Shown piece after piece: positions 8,404-16,907 of a stretch of DNA of 64,000 nucleotides. Origin of the DNA: Formicincola oecophyllae. Its GTDB lineage: Bacteria; Pseudomonadota; Alphaproteobacteria; Acetobacterales; Acetobacteraceae. The stretch's first letter is position 1; the number at the start of each line of letters is the position of its first letter. The DNA lies in assembly GCF_006542395.2 (NCBI RefSeq), contig NZ_CP038231.1, positions 124,001 to 188,000 on the forward strand. The letters run 5' to 3'. The translations under genes and the position numbers were made by a program. The notes below the pieces were generated by a model. It was given only the letters and a program-made list of their open reading frames with translations. It had not been told where the DNA came from and did no database searches.

Positions 8404-9720
8404 TTAAGGGGCCAAGTCAGTCGGGGCCAGATTGGTGGGGGTGGCAGGCGTTGGCTTGGTGTGGACTGGTTCCTCCACATGCCAAGCGCGCTTGCGCTGT
8501 TCTGGGGGGTGCTTGGCTGGTTTTTTAGCAGGGGTGGGTTTGGTTTTCTCCTTTTGCAGCATGTGACTTTCAGCGCTCACCGCTGCAGCGGTGGCAGCGG
8601 TGTTGGTAGCTTCATCCACAGCGGCTGCCGTGGAGGTGGTGGCTGGCTCATCCAAAGCTTGCTGGAGGGTGCCGTTCTCAATCGCCTCCGCCGTTAGGAT
8701 GAGGCGGCGCTTGCTTGCACCCGTAGTCAGGGGCGCTGTTGAAGGCTCCGTGCTGTCCGCCCCCCCTGCCTTGAGGGTGAACTGGCTGCCATTGGCAGCG
8801 CGGATGGTGTAGGGCGCGCCTTCAGCAGGCCCCACCCAATGCTCCCCTTTGTGCATGACGTGGGCAAAACGCACATGGCCGGTTTTATCGCGGACAGAGA
8901 CCCAGCTGCGCCCGTGGGCCTCAAGCGTGAAATGATCATAATGGCGGCTGAAGCCAAGGGTGTCTGCCATCGCCCCCGTTTGGTTGGCTGCCCCAGATTG
9001 GTCGCCAGCCAGGCGGTCCGCGGTGGCTTTGGCCTTCTGGATGTCGCTGGCGGAAACGCCATTGCTGCCATTGTTGCTAGCGCTGGTGGGCGCATTGGGG
9101 AACAGCGGCGCTGTACCGTTCTCAGGCGGCAGGCCTGAAGGGTTGGCCTGGCTGGCAGCCGCTGGGACAGGGTGCGCGGCAACGGGGCTGGCTGGGCTGG
9201 CGACAGGCCCTTCAGCTGAAGCCAGGGCGCTGTCGTCAGGGCCATTGGCAGCTGCCACTGTATCGCTGACGACACCTTGGGCAACCTGGGGGGAGGGGTT
9301 GAAGAAATACCAACCACCATAGGCAAGTCCCAGGAACGCGCAGCCAACCAGCAGCAAGGCCGGCCAGGAAACATGCCCAGCATCCCCATCCCGGACCTGG
9401 GGCATGTAGAGTTTCTCAGTGGGGTCTTTCTGGTGGTTTTTGCAGTACTCAAGCGCCAGGCCAGGTCCATCCAGCCCCATGAAAGCAGCATAAGCCTTCA
9501 TGAAGCCAATCACGTAGGGGCGCCCTGGCAGAGCATCAAAATCGTTGCGCTCAAGTGCTTCCAGGTGGCTTTGCCTGATGTGCAAATGACGGGAGACCTC
9601 ATCCAAGCTCAGGCCTAGTTCAGCACGCCTGTGGCGCAGCACGGCCCCCACGGATTGGGGTGGCGCTTCAGCGCCAGCCGCCTTGGCTTGCTGGCCCGTA
9701 TTCTGCTCTCGGTTCATCAT
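8404..9720 (-). CDS. RodZ-like helix-turn-helix membrane protein
   Basis: A 438-residue bitopic protein. A Cro-type HTH domain at about residues 25-90 (LRHRRAELGLSLDEVSRHL, then YVIGFMKAYA) is followed by one membrane helix at about 116-138 (WPALLLVGCAFLGLAYGGWY). A long Pro/Ala/Ser-rich linker leads to a periplasmic DUF4115 domain at about 258-330, and a Lys/Pro-rich tail ends the protein. RodZ links MreB to the cell-wall elongation machinery. The start at 9720 is supported by AGGGA 6 bases ahead of the double ATG; the frame upstream is not conserved-looking. RodZ-like proteins upstream of ispG are common in alphaproteobacteria. Confidence 0.85.
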   Translation of the reverse strand: MMNREQNTGQQAKAAGAEAPPQSVGAVLRHRRAELGLSLDEVSRHLHIRQSHLEALERNDFDALPGRPYVIGFMKAYAAFMGLDGPGLALEYCKNHQKDPTEKLYMPQVRDGDAGHVSWPALLLVGCAFLGLAYGGWYFFNPSPQVAQGVVSDTVAAANGPDDSALASAEGPVASPASPVAAHPVPAAASQANPSGLPPENGTAPLFPNAPTSASNNGSNGVSASDIQKAKATADRLAGDQSGAANQTGAMADTLGFSRHYDHFTLEAHGRSWVSVRDKTGHVRFAHVMHKGEHWVGPAEGAPYTIRAANGSQFTLKAGGADSTEPSTAPLTTGASKRRLILTAEAIENGTLQQALDEPATTSTAAAVDEATNTAATAAAVSAESHMLQKEKTKPTPAKKPAKHPPEQRKRAWHVEEPVHTKPTPATPTNLAPTDLAP

Positions 9721-9908
9721 GCTGTTTCCCTGCCTGGACTCTTGGTCAACAGTCTCTGGGTTAAAGGGTTGGAAGGTCAAGACGTCTTCTATAGCGCACA
9801 ATGCCTGGCCAAGAGGTTAATCAAGGGCCACGGCACCTTCTTACCCAAGCTCCAAGCCAGCTTGGGACAGTGGTGGCTGGCCAGGCGTACCCAGGGAGCT
9901 GGGTGCGC

Positions 9909-10985
9909 TCAGCTGCGCCCCTCCAGGGCGGCAGCCGCCTGGGCCACCAATGTCTGGATGATAACTGCTACAGGGCGCACGGCCTTGACCATGCCCACGG
10001 ACTGGCCAGCCATCACGGAGCCATTCTCCACATCGCCTTCAATCACGGCGCGCCTGAGTGCCCCAGCCCAGAAATGCTCAATCTCCAGCCGGGCAGCATC
10101 CAGCGCCAGCTCGCCCGCCTCCAGGCGCTGCAGGGTTTGGGCCTGGTGGCGCATGAAATGGCGGCTAGCTTCGTTGCCGAGGCCCCGCACGGGGATCACG
10201 GGCAGACGTTCGTCAAGCTGGGTTGTCACGCCAGCGTCACGGGCATTGGCGCGCACGAAGGCCTTCTTGAACCGCTCATGGGCAATGCTTTCCTCTGAAG
10301 CGGCAAAAAGGGTGCCCAGCTGCGCGCCAGCCGCCCCCCGCTCCAGATAGGAGAGGATGGCTTCCCCCCGCCCCAGCCCACCAGCCACGAACACGGGCAC
10401 TTCCTTGATTTCCGGCAGGATCTCCTGGGCCAGCACGTTGAGCGAAACAGGCCCCACATGACCGCCTGCCTCTGAGCCTTCAATCACGATGGCGTCAATG
10501 CCCTGCCGCACCAGGCGCTTGGCGAAGGGTAGAGCAGGGGCGAAGCCAATGGCCTTGGCGCCGCTCTTTTTAACGCGCCCAATCATGGCGCCAGTCGGCA
10601 GGCCGCCAGCCAACACTACATGACCAATCCCCTCCTCAGCGCAAACGTCAATCAGCGCGTCAAGATCAGGGTGCATGGTGATGAGGTTGACGCCAAAGGG
10701 CTTGTCGGTCAGGGCGCGGGTGGCGCGGATTTCCTCGCGCAGGCGCTCTGGCGCCATGGCGCCACAGGCGATGACGCCAAAGCCGCCAGCGTTGGAGATG
10801 GCCGAAACTAAGTTGCGTTCGCTCACCCAGCTCATCGCACCGCCCAGCAAGGCATAGCGCGTACCTAGGAAGGCGCAGCCACGGGCTGTAAGCGCCTGCA
10901 GCTTCTGAAATCCTGGGCTGCTTTCCAGCTTTTCAAGGGTGGTATTTGCAGGGGTGGCTGTGGTGGGCGACAGGTTGGAGGTCAT
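9909..10985 (-). CDS. Nitronate monooxygenase-like flavoprotein
   Basis: A 358-residue FMN-dependent TIM-barrel protein of the 2-nitropropane dioxygenase/FabK superfamily. Diagnostic segments are GGAMSWVSERNLVSAISNAGGFG near the N-terminus, FGVNLI, the flavin/phosphate region IEGSEAGGHVG, VFVAGGLGRGE and a GAQLGTLF motif. It could oxidise alkyl nitronates, or be an enoyl-ACP reductase-like or detoxifying oxidoreductase; sequence alone does not decide. The ATG lies 3 bases after the lysC stop, so the two are very probably one operon. Confidence 0.88.
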   Translation of the reverse strand: MTSNLSPTTATPANTTLEKLESSPGFQKLQALTARGCAFLGTRYALLGGAMSWVSERNLVSAISNAGGFGVIACGAMAPERLREEIRATRALTDKPFGVNLITMHPDLDALIDVCAEEGIGHVVLAGGLPTGAMIGRVKKSGAKAIGFAPALPFAKRLVRQGIDAIVIEGSEAGGHVGPVSLNVLAQEILPEIKEVPVFVAGGLGRGEAILSYLERGAAGAQLGTLFAASEESIAHERFKKAFVRANARDAGVTTQLDERLPVIPVRGLGNEASRHFMRHQAQTLQRLEAGELALDAARLEIEHFWAGALRRAVIEGDVENGSVMAGQSVGMVKAVRPVAVIIQTLVAQAAAALEGRS

Positions 10986-10988
10986 GGT

Positions 10989-12317
10989 TCAGGCCGCCCC
11001 CTCAGCAGGGCCGTCAAGGCCATAAGCGGTGTGCAGCGCCCGCATGGCCAGTTCAGCGTATTCAGCATCAATCAACACGGATACCTTGATTTCACTGGTG
11101 GAGATCACCTGAACATTAATACCGCGCTCAGCCAAGGTGCTGAACATGGTGGCCGCCACACCTGGATTGGAACGCATGCCAACCCCCACAACGCTGATTT
11201 TGGCCACGTTGCGCGATGACAGCAGCGCGCCATAGGGAATTTCAGCGCGCAGCTCCTCCAACAAGCGAATGGTGCGGGCCTCGTCACTGCGGGCGGCGGT
11301 GAAGGTCAGGTTGGTGGTGCCGTCCTCCCCAATGGCCTGGACGATCATGTCAATGTTGATAGCGGCTTCTGAAAGGGCTTTGAACAAGCGCCCCGCTACG
11401 CCGGGCTGGTCTGGCACGCGGCTCAGGGTGAACTTGGCTTCATCAATGGAGTAGGCAATGCCTGTGACGAGTTTCTTTTCCACGCTTGCATCCTCATCGG
11501 CGACGACGGTGCCAGTGTCGCGGCCTGGTTCAACATCACTGAATGACGACAGGACGCGCACCAGGACGCGTTCCCGCATGGCCAGGCCCACGCTGCGTGT
11601 TTGCAGCACTTTGGCGCCGCCTGAAGCCAGCTCCAGCATTTCCTCGTAAGCGACATGGCGCAGGCGCTGGGCGTTTTTCACAATGCGCGGGTCGCTGGTG
11701 TAGACGCCATCAACATCAGTATAAATATCGCAGCGCGCAGCCCCGATGGCGGCAGCCAGCGCCACAGCGGAAGTGTCCGAACCGCCACGCCCCAATGTCG
11801 CGATGCGCCCTTCAGGGCTGAGGCCCTGGAAGCCAGCCATGACGGGTACTTCGTTTTTCTGGAGGCTGGCCAGAACCGCTTCGCCGTCAACGCTTTCAAT
11901 GGCGGCATGGCCATAAGCAGTGTCAGTGTGCAGCGCCACCTGCCACCCCTGGAAAGAGCGTGACGGCACCCCAAGGTTATTGAGCGCGATGGCCAGCAGC
12001 CCGCTGGTAACTTGCTCCCCACTGGCCACGACGGCGTCCGCCTCCGCCGCTGGGGCGAGGGGGTCCAGGTCGTGGCAGAAGCCAACCATTTGGTTGGTGA
12101 CGCCCGCCATAGCTGATACCACCACCGCAACGCGGTTACCCCTGGCGCGCTCCGCCTGAACACGCTTGGCAACATGGCGAATGCGGTCCAGGTCAGCCAC
12201 GGAGGTGCCGCCAAACTTCATCACCACGATGGGGGCAGTGGCGCCAGTGCCAGGCTCCCCTGATGGAAGGGTTGCAGGGGTGCTAGCAGGTGCTGGTGAG
12301 GGGCGTGCCGTGGTCAT
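10989..12317 (-). CDS. lysC: Aspartokinase
   Basis: Phosphorylates aspartate, the first step to lysine, threonine and methionine. The kinase domain begins at MKFGGTSVADLDR, has GRGGSDTSAVALAAAIGA, and two C-terminal ACT domains follow (one around KFTLSRVPDQPGVAGRLF, one around ISVVGVGMRSNPGVAATMF), the usual site of feedback inhibition. About 442 residues from the ATG at 12317, including a roughly 30-residue Ala/Pro/Thr-rich N-terminal extension before the kinase domain. The frame runs further upstream but without homology and into the ubiG promoter region. Divergent from ubiG. Confidence 0.95.
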   Translation of the reverse strand: MTTARPSPAPASTPATLPSGEPGTGATAPIVVMKFGGTSVADLDRIRHVAKRVQAERARGNRVAVVVSAMAGVTNQMVGFCHDLDPLAPAAEADAVVASGEQVTSGLLAIALNNLGVPSRSFQGWQVALHTDTAYGHAAIESVDGEAVLASLQKNEVPVMAGFQGLSPEGRIATLGRGGSDTSAVALAAAIGAARCDIYTDVDGVYTSDPRIVKNAQRLRHVAYEEMLELASGGAKVLQTRSVGLAMRERVLVRVLSSFSDVEPGRDTGTVVADEDASVEKKLVTGIAYSIDEAKFTLSRVPDQPGVAGRLFKALSEAAINIDMIVQAIGEDGTTNLTFTAARSDEARTIRLLEELRAEIPYGALLSSRNVAKISVVGVGMRSNPGVAATMFSTLAERGINVQVISTSEIKVSVLIDAEYAELAMRALHTAYGLDGPAEGAA

Positions 12318-12443
12318 GCGGACTTGCGCTCCGGTGTGATTTGTTAAAAACAACCTGTTTGAATGAACGCAGTTCCATAGCCGCTGCACAGGGTTTCGTC
12401 CAGTTTTGGCCCCTGTGGCCAGCTTTTGACCGGAGACAACGCC

Positions 12444-13265
12444 ATGCCACCATCCCAGCATGCCCACCAGGGGGGTGGCCATCATGGTTCAAGCCAAGGG
12501 GGGGCGCCCCGCGCCCGCCACGCCAGCAGCATCAACGCTGAGGAGATAGCCCATTTCGATGCCTTGGCTGATGAATGGTGGAACCCTAAAGGCCCCATGG
12601 CGCCCCTTCATGCCATGAACCCAGCGCGCACCGACTGGGTGAAGGCGCAGGTGGAAAAACACCTAAAGCCAGCACCCAGCCAGGAGCAGGGAGGGCAATG
12701 CTTGCATTTGTTGGACATGGGATGTGGCGCTGGATTGGCCAGCGAACGTTACGCAAGGCTTGGCTTTGACACCCTTGGTTGTGATGCAAGCCCCAGTGCC
12801 CTGGCAGCTGCGCGCGCCCACCTTGCCAGCCACCCCTTGGGTAGGGGGGCCGGCACCCTCCATTACCACCACGGCAGCGCTGAGGAGCTGGCGGCGGCTG
12901 GCAAGACGTTTGACGTAGTGAGCGCGCTTGAGATTGTTGAGCACGTCAACAACCCAGCGCAGTTCATCAAGAACTTGGCTGCCCTAGTGCGGCCTGGGGG
13001 CTGCGTTGCGCTGTCCACCCTCAACCGCACAGTGAAGTCATTCCTGGTGGCCAAGGTGGGCGCTGAATATGTACTGCGAATGGTGGAGAAAGGCACCCAT
13101 GACTGGCGTAAGTTCATCACCCCCGCTGAGCTTGAGGCCATGGGCACCCAGGCTGGCCTGCGCCTGGTGGCGATGAGCGGCCTGAACCCCCATGGCAGCA
13201 GCTGGCGCGCTGGCGGTGGTGTTGATGTTAATTACATCACCCTGTTCCAGAAACCGGCCCCTTGA
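12444..13265 (+). CDS. ubiG: Ubiquinone biosynthesis O-methyltransferase UbiG
   Basis: A 273-residue class I SAM methyltransferase acting on both O-methylation steps of ubiquinone synthesis. SAM motif I is LLDMGCGAGLASERYARLG, followed by GCDASPSAL and SALEIVEHVNNP; the family lead-in IAHFDALADEWWNPKGPMAPLH and the C-terminal GLNPHGSSWRAG..VDVNYI are characteristic. The ATG at 12444 has GGAG 8 bases ahead; an upstream in-frame TTG is not needed. A His/Gly-rich stretch of about 35 residues precedes the family start. It is divergent from lysC with a 126-base shared control region. Confidence 0.93.
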   Translation: MPPSQHAHQGGGHHGSSQGGAPRARHASSINAEEIAHFDALADEWWNPKGPMAPLHAMNPARTDWVKAQVEKHLKPAPSQEQGGQCLHLLDMGCGAGLASERYARLGFDTLGCDASPSALAAARAHLASHPLGRGAGTLHYHHGSAEELAAAGKTFDVVSALEIVEHVNNPAQFIKNLAALVRPGGCVALSTLNRTVKSFLVAKVGAEYVLRMVEKGTHDWRKFITPAELEAMGTQAGLRLVAMSGLNPHGSSWRAGGGVDVNYITLFQKPAP

Positions 13266-13336
13266 ACCAGCGCACCGCCCAACCAAGCCAATCCTTGGGG
13301 ACCCCAAGCTGTGAAAACCTTTAAGCCCTGGAAGCA

Positions 13337-13376
13337 GTGAAGCCAGCCTGAGCGACAGTGCCCAGGCTGGCTTCAC
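13337..13376. terminator. Long perfect hairpin between convergent genes
   Basis: A 14-bp perfect inverted repeat (13337-13350 with 13363-13376, loop 12) lies between the ubiG stop and the lactonase stop. No T-tract follows on either strand, so it is either a non-canonical bidirectional terminator or an mRNA 3'-end stabilising hairpin. Confidence 0.55.
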
Positions 13377-13408
13377 GCATTCAGGCGCTGCCTGTCACAT
13401 CAAGCCCA

Positions 13409-14677
13409 TTAGGGCTGGGTGATGAGGAACGCCAAGGTGGTTGGGGTACCCACAGGCGTGTACAGCTTGGTGAACTTCAGCTGCCCATCACGCTTGTTGT
13501 GGCGGAATGACGTCACGGTGTCGGAGCGCTGGTTGGCAACGAACAGGAAGTTCCTTGTGGGGTCGAACTCCATGGCGCGGCCATAGTCAGCGTGGGTCCA
13601 GAGCTCATCCTGGAGCGTCAGGGTGCCGTCAGGGTTGACGCCGAACACGGCAATGGAATCGCCCAGGCGGTTGGAGACGTAAACATGCTTGTCATCCTCG
13701 GAGATGAGGATTTCAGCTGCCAGGGAAGAGCCCTTGAAGTAAGGCGGCAGGGCGATAACGCGCTGCATGACCGTCATGGCACCCGTCTTCGGGTTGAACT
13801 TGGACACCACAACATGGGAGTCCTGCTCGCACAGATTATAGAGCAGCGTGCCCTGCTTGTTGAACACGAAATGGCGCGGCGCGGAGCCGGGCAGCATCTG
13901 GTAGAATGGCACAGCAGCGGGGATGAGCTTGCCCGTCTTAAGGTCAAGGCGCCACACATAGACGCGGTCCAGCCCGGCATCGTCCGCCAGGACGAACTGG
14001 CCGTCAGGCGTGGCAGCGATCATGTGGGGGTGAGACCCTGAGTGGTCGGAGACAGCAAAGTTGCCCACGGGGTTGTCTGCTGCGCGTTCAGGCATTTTGG
14101 GACCTGTGATGCGCACGACGTCTGTGGCCTCCCCCAAGCTGCCATCAGCCTTAATGGGCAGGACGGAGACGCTGCCGCCAACATAGTTGGCGCACAGAAC
14201 ATATTTGCCAGAAGGGTGAATGCTGATGAAAGCAGGTACTGCCCCCCCTGAACTGACAACGTCCTGCTTGGTCAGGGCGCCTGTGCGGGGGTCAACGGCA
14301 AAAGCAGTGACGCAGCCATCGCCTTCCTTGTTGAAGTCGTCAATTTCGCTCAACGCGTAGAGGTGGCGCTGGTTTTTGGACAGAACGATGAAGGAGGGGC
14401 TGTCAATGTCCGTGAAGGTGTCAAGCGGGGTTAGGGCGCCTGTTGAGCGGTCCATCTGGAAAGAGGCAATGCCAAGGCCGTAACCATCCACGCCAGGCGG
14501 ACCATGCTTGGTGTAACCACCAACATAGCAGATAATACGCCCAGGGCCTGTGGGCTCCACGTTGGTGTCTTCCATGTTCTCCACAGAAGCATGGGCTGGC
14601 TGCGCGCTCAATGTGGCGGCGGCGCCCAGGGCGGCAGCGCCCAGGGCGAAATGGCGCCGCGTAACGGTTGTTGACAT
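13409..14677 (-). CDS. Tat-exported lactonase of the YVTN/6-phosphogluconolactonase-like family
   Basis: A 422-residue seven-bladed beta-propeller of the lactonase (Pgl/YbhE) family; repeating blade motifs such as SPSFIVLSKNQRHLYALSE, FISIHPSGKYVLCANYVGG and EILISEDDKHVYVSNRLGDS are seen. The N-terminus is a twin-arginine signal (TTVTRRHFALGAAALGAAA, cleavage after AHA), so the mature enzyme works in the periplasm. That fits hydrolysis of free aldonolactones from membrane-bound sugar dehydrogenases rather than cytoplasmic 6-phosphogluconolactone. The start at 14677 is set by AGGAG 7 bases upstream and the Tat motif. Exact substrate not known. Confidence 0.85.
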   Translation of the reverse strand: MSTTVTRRHFALGAAALGAAATLSAQPAHASVENMEDTNVEPTGPGRIICYVGGYTKHGPPGVDGYGLGIASFQMDRSTGALTPLDTFTDIDSPSFIVLSKNQRHLYALSEIDDFNKEGDGCVTAFAVDPRTGALTKQDVVSSGGAVPAFISIHPSGKYVLCANYVGGSVSVLPIKADGSLGEATDVVRITGPKMPERAADNPVGNFAVSDHSGSHPHMIAATPDGQFVLADDAGLDRVYVWRLDLKTGKLIPAAVPFYQMLPGSAPRHFVFNKQGTLLYNLCEQDSHVVVSKFNPKTGAMTVMQRVIALPPYFKGSSLAAEILISEDDKHVYVSNRLGDSIAVFGVNPDGTLTLQDELWTHADYGRAMEFDPTRNFLFVANQRSDTVTSFRHNKRDGQLKFTKLYTPVGTPTTLAFLITQP

Positions 14678-14759
14678 GGTTGCACTCCTATGGAAGCAGG
14701 GGCCACCGCCATGGCTGCCCTGCAAGCGGGCCTGGCCGTGGGGTTGAGGCACCTTTAAC

Positions 14760-14788
14760 TGTTCATCAAGCTGTTTATAACTTGTCAA
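14760..14788 (-). promoter_or_regulatory. Possible promoter of the lactonase gene
   Basis: On the minus strand a perfect TTGACA (14783-14788) is followed by a 17-base spacer and TGAACA (14760-14765), about 80 bases before the lactonase ATG. The -10 box is weak. Confidence 0.4.
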
Positions 14789-15095
14789 ACATCAGCTTGA
14801 GAGCGTGCCAGACGCAGCCCAGCCCCCACATGGCCGCCCTACCCAAAGCCTTGCCGCTGCTTTGTGATGGCTTCATCAGCCAGCTTTGCCTGCAAAGGGA
14901 ACGCCACCCCCAGACCAACAGCGCCAAGACCAGGACCTATCACTCAAAGAGAGCCCAACAAGGAACGCCAGAACAGCAGTGGCACTGCAAGCCCCAGCCC
15001 TGGCCTGCCAATAACGGCACTCATGGTAATGAATGATTACCAGCGTTTGTCTGGATTTTGTTCCCTAGGGCCAGCAATAGTCAGGGCCCTGTGGG
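14789..15095. other. Intergenic stretch with an operator-like palindrome
   Basis: 307 bases upstream of the lactonase promoter. The only structure I see is the interrupted palindrome at 15024-15042. A 26-codon minus-strand frame at 14944-15024 has no ribosome site and is not called. Confidence 0.4.
15024..15042. promoter_or_regulatory. Operator-like palindrome
   Basis: TGGTAAT, five bases, ATTACCA: a perfect 7-bp inverted repeat, AT-rich in a GC-rich neighbourhood, of a size typical for a dimeric repressor site. It lies 54 bases past the DUF2147 stop and about 350 bases before the lactonase start. No regulator can be assigned. Confidence 0.3.
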
Positions 15096-15788
15096 TCAGT
15101 GAATGTTGGGGTCCATTTTGCATTGGGCGCCTGGTTCAGGCCCCTTGAAGCGCGTCCAGATTTCGGTTTGGCCAAAAATGGGCAGACCGATATAGCCGTG
15201 GAGCTCCATCTGGCCTTTTTTGTTGCGCCATACGGTCGCTTGGTAAATGCGCCCTGTGCGAGGGTCGAGAATGTGCCCCACCCAGCGCCCACTGTGCGTT
15301 TTGTTGAAGCGCATCAACAAGCCAAGTCCACATTCAGAACGCCCCCAGTAATCACGGGGGGGCTGAGGGGTGCGGTATTTCAAGCCGATGATCCAACCGC
15401 ACAGGCGCCGGTCGGTGGCGCTGCAAGGGCCAACATCGAAAATGCCCTCCTTGTTGGAAACCAGCCACTCCCCCCGCACAGCGTCCATGGCCTCCTGCCA
15501 GCTGACTTCCCGGTCATCTGACTCATCGTCATCATCGTCGTGGTCATCAGGCGGGGCCGTAACGGAAGCTTGAACAGCCCCCTGCACTGTGGTGACGGTG
15601 GGTGCGGTACCCTTGCCACCCCCCACAGCCTGGGCAGGAATCCCCCATGCCCCCAGCAGCAGCGCCGCCATGGCGCCAAGACCATAACCTAGGCGCGGTT
15701 TGGCCGCAGGGCGTTGCCGCGGCCCTTCCACAGCCATGCCAGGCTTCCCTGGTTCAGGCTGCCCTGATTCTGTCATGCCAGCGCCCAT
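15096..15788 (-). CDS. DUF2147 exported protein
   Basis: About 230 residues. A hydrophobic segment at about 33-54 (LGYGLGAMAALLLGAWGIPAQA) works as a signal peptide with cleavage after AQA, preceded by a long polar n-region. An acidic run (DDHDDDDDESDD) then leads into a DUF2147 domain: GEWLVSN.EGIFDVGPC, LCGWIIGLKY, GLGLLMRF, WVGHILDPRTGRIYQA and a final HGYIGLPIFGQTEIWTRF. The family folds as a periplasmic beta-barrel domain of unknown function. The ATG at 15788 is 7 bases past the grxC stop; an ATG at 15776 is an alternative. Last gene of the galU-to-DUF2147 run. Confidence 0.82.
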   Translation of the reverse strand: MGAGMTESGQPEPGKPGMAVEGPRQRPAAKPRLGYGLGAMAALLLGAWGIPAQAVGGGKGTAPTVTTVQGAVQASVTAPPDDHDDDDDESDDREVSWQEAMDAVRGEWLVSNKEGIFDVGPCSATDRRLCGWIIGLKYRTPQPPRDYWGRSECGLGLLMRFNKTHSGRWVGHILDPRTGRIYQATVWRNKKGQMELHGYIGLPIFGQTEIWTRFKGPEPGAQCKMDPNIH

Positions 15789-15795
15789 GGGGTTC

Positions 15796-16056
15796 TCACT
15801 TCTTGCCAAGAAGGGGGTCAAGCTTGCCCGTTTGGTCAAGTTTCATCAGGTCGTCACAGCCACCCAGGGAAACGCCATCCACGAAAATCTGCGGCACGGT
15901 GCGCTGGCCGCCTGAACGCTTGATGGCCTCTTCGCGTTCAGCTGTGCCATGGGGGGCGTTGATTTCCGTGAAGGGCACCCCCTTGGCCTGCAGCAAAGCC
16001 ACGGCGCGGTGGCAGTAAGGGCAACCCGGCTGGGTGAAAATCTCAATCTTGGGCAT
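15796..16056 (-). CDS. grxC: Glutaredoxin 3
   Basis: An 86-residue dithiol glutaredoxin with the CPYC active site at residues 12-15, the cis-Pro motif QRTVPQIFVDG and the glutathione-binding GGCDDLMKL. It reduces protein disulfides and mixed glutathione disulfides. The start at 16056 is chosen because the protein then begins MPKIEIFTQ as usual and GGAG precedes it; upstream residues in frame are unlike the family. It sits between comF (50 bases upstream) and the DUF2147 gene. Confidence 0.93.
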   Translation of the reverse strand: MPKIEIFTQPGCPYCHRAVALLQAKGVPFTEINAPHGTAEREEAIKRSGGQRTVPQIFVDGVSLGGCDDLMKLDQTGKLDPLLGKK

Positions 16057-16106
16057 GGGAAGGCTCCCTCCTCTGGGTGGTGATGGGGCGCGGTCACACC
16101 ACCCCA

Positions 16107-16883
16107 TCAGGGCTTGTCATCTGCCTTCGCAGCGCCAGGCTCCGTCACCCTGGCGGCCGTCAGGACAGCCACAGGGCCTGCGCCAGAACTTTTCAGCGCC
16201 TGGCAGCAGGCGGCTGCCGTGGCACCTGTTGTCATAACATCGTCAATCAACACCACAGGCCGCTGGTGAAGCATAGTGCACCTAGCGGCCCTGGTGGCTA
16301 CAACATCGCACAATTCAGCTTGCCGTTCCAGTCGCCCCAGCCCTTCCAAAGGTCGCGTGGGGCGCAAGCGTACCAGGGCGTCCAGGCATAGCTCCACCCC
16401 TGTGAGCTTGGCCAGGGCTTTGGCTATTAAGGCAGACTGGTTAAAGCCCCTGCGCCGCAGCGCTTGGATGTGCAGCGGCACTGGCACCAGAAGGGCCTTG
16501 CTGAACGCGCCACCTTGCCCCCTGCCCAGCGTGCCTTCCCCTCTAAAAAGGGGCATTTGGGCCATGAAACGGCCCAGAAGCCCAGCGCAGGGCTGTTGCT
16601 GGTGGTATTTCAGGTTGGTGACAAGCGTGCGTGCCGTGGCCTTGTAATGAAAAGGCGCCCAAGCCTGAACCCAGGGGGTTTCACGGCCAGGGGAAAAATG
16701 TGGGGAAGCATGGCTGATGAAGGGCAACGCCTTGTAGCAAGACGGGCAAAGCATGACGCCACTTTGGCGCACCGCCTGAACAAACACCCCGCAACAGGCA
16801 CAGCGCGGTGGGTAAAGCCAACTGGCCGCCCCGTGCAGCCAATCGCGCCAGGGCACGGCCCCGCTCACCGCCCCACCGGGCAA
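16107..16883 (-). CDS. comF: ComF-like phosphoribosyltransferase-fold protein
   Basis: ComF family: an N-terminal four-Cys zinc-ribbon (RCACC and LCPSC, residues about 27-50), a middle segment around TLVTNLKYHQQ and a phosphoribosyltransferase domain with VVLIDDVMTTGATAAA near residue 213. RRRGFNQSALIAKALA is a further family motif. It is linked to DNA uptake in transformable species; the enzymatic role is unknown. Start uncertain: the first codon is TTG at 16883, with GTG at 16868 or 16856 as alternatives, and none has a strong ribosome site. It lies 24 bases after the phosphomannomutase stop. Confidence 0.85.
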   Translation of the reverse strand: MPGGAVSGAVPWRDWLHGAASWLYPPRCACCGVFVQAVRQSGVMLCPSCYKALPFISHASPHFSPGRETPWVQAWAPFHYKATARTLVTNLKYHQQQPCAGLLGRFMAQMPLFRGEGTLGRGQGGAFSKALLVPVPLHIQALRRRGFNQSALIAKALAKLTGVELCLDALVRLRPTRPLEGLGRLERQAELCDVVATRAARCTMLHQRPVVLIDDVMTTGATAAACCQALKSSGAGPVAVLTAARVTEPGAAKADDKP

Positions 16884-16907
16884 ACTTGACCAAACAAGCC
16901 TGCGCGG

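Noticed and set aside
14944-15024. 26-residue minus-strand hydrophobic micro-peptide
   Set aside because: No ribosome site and the start codon falls in the palindrome; too little evidence.
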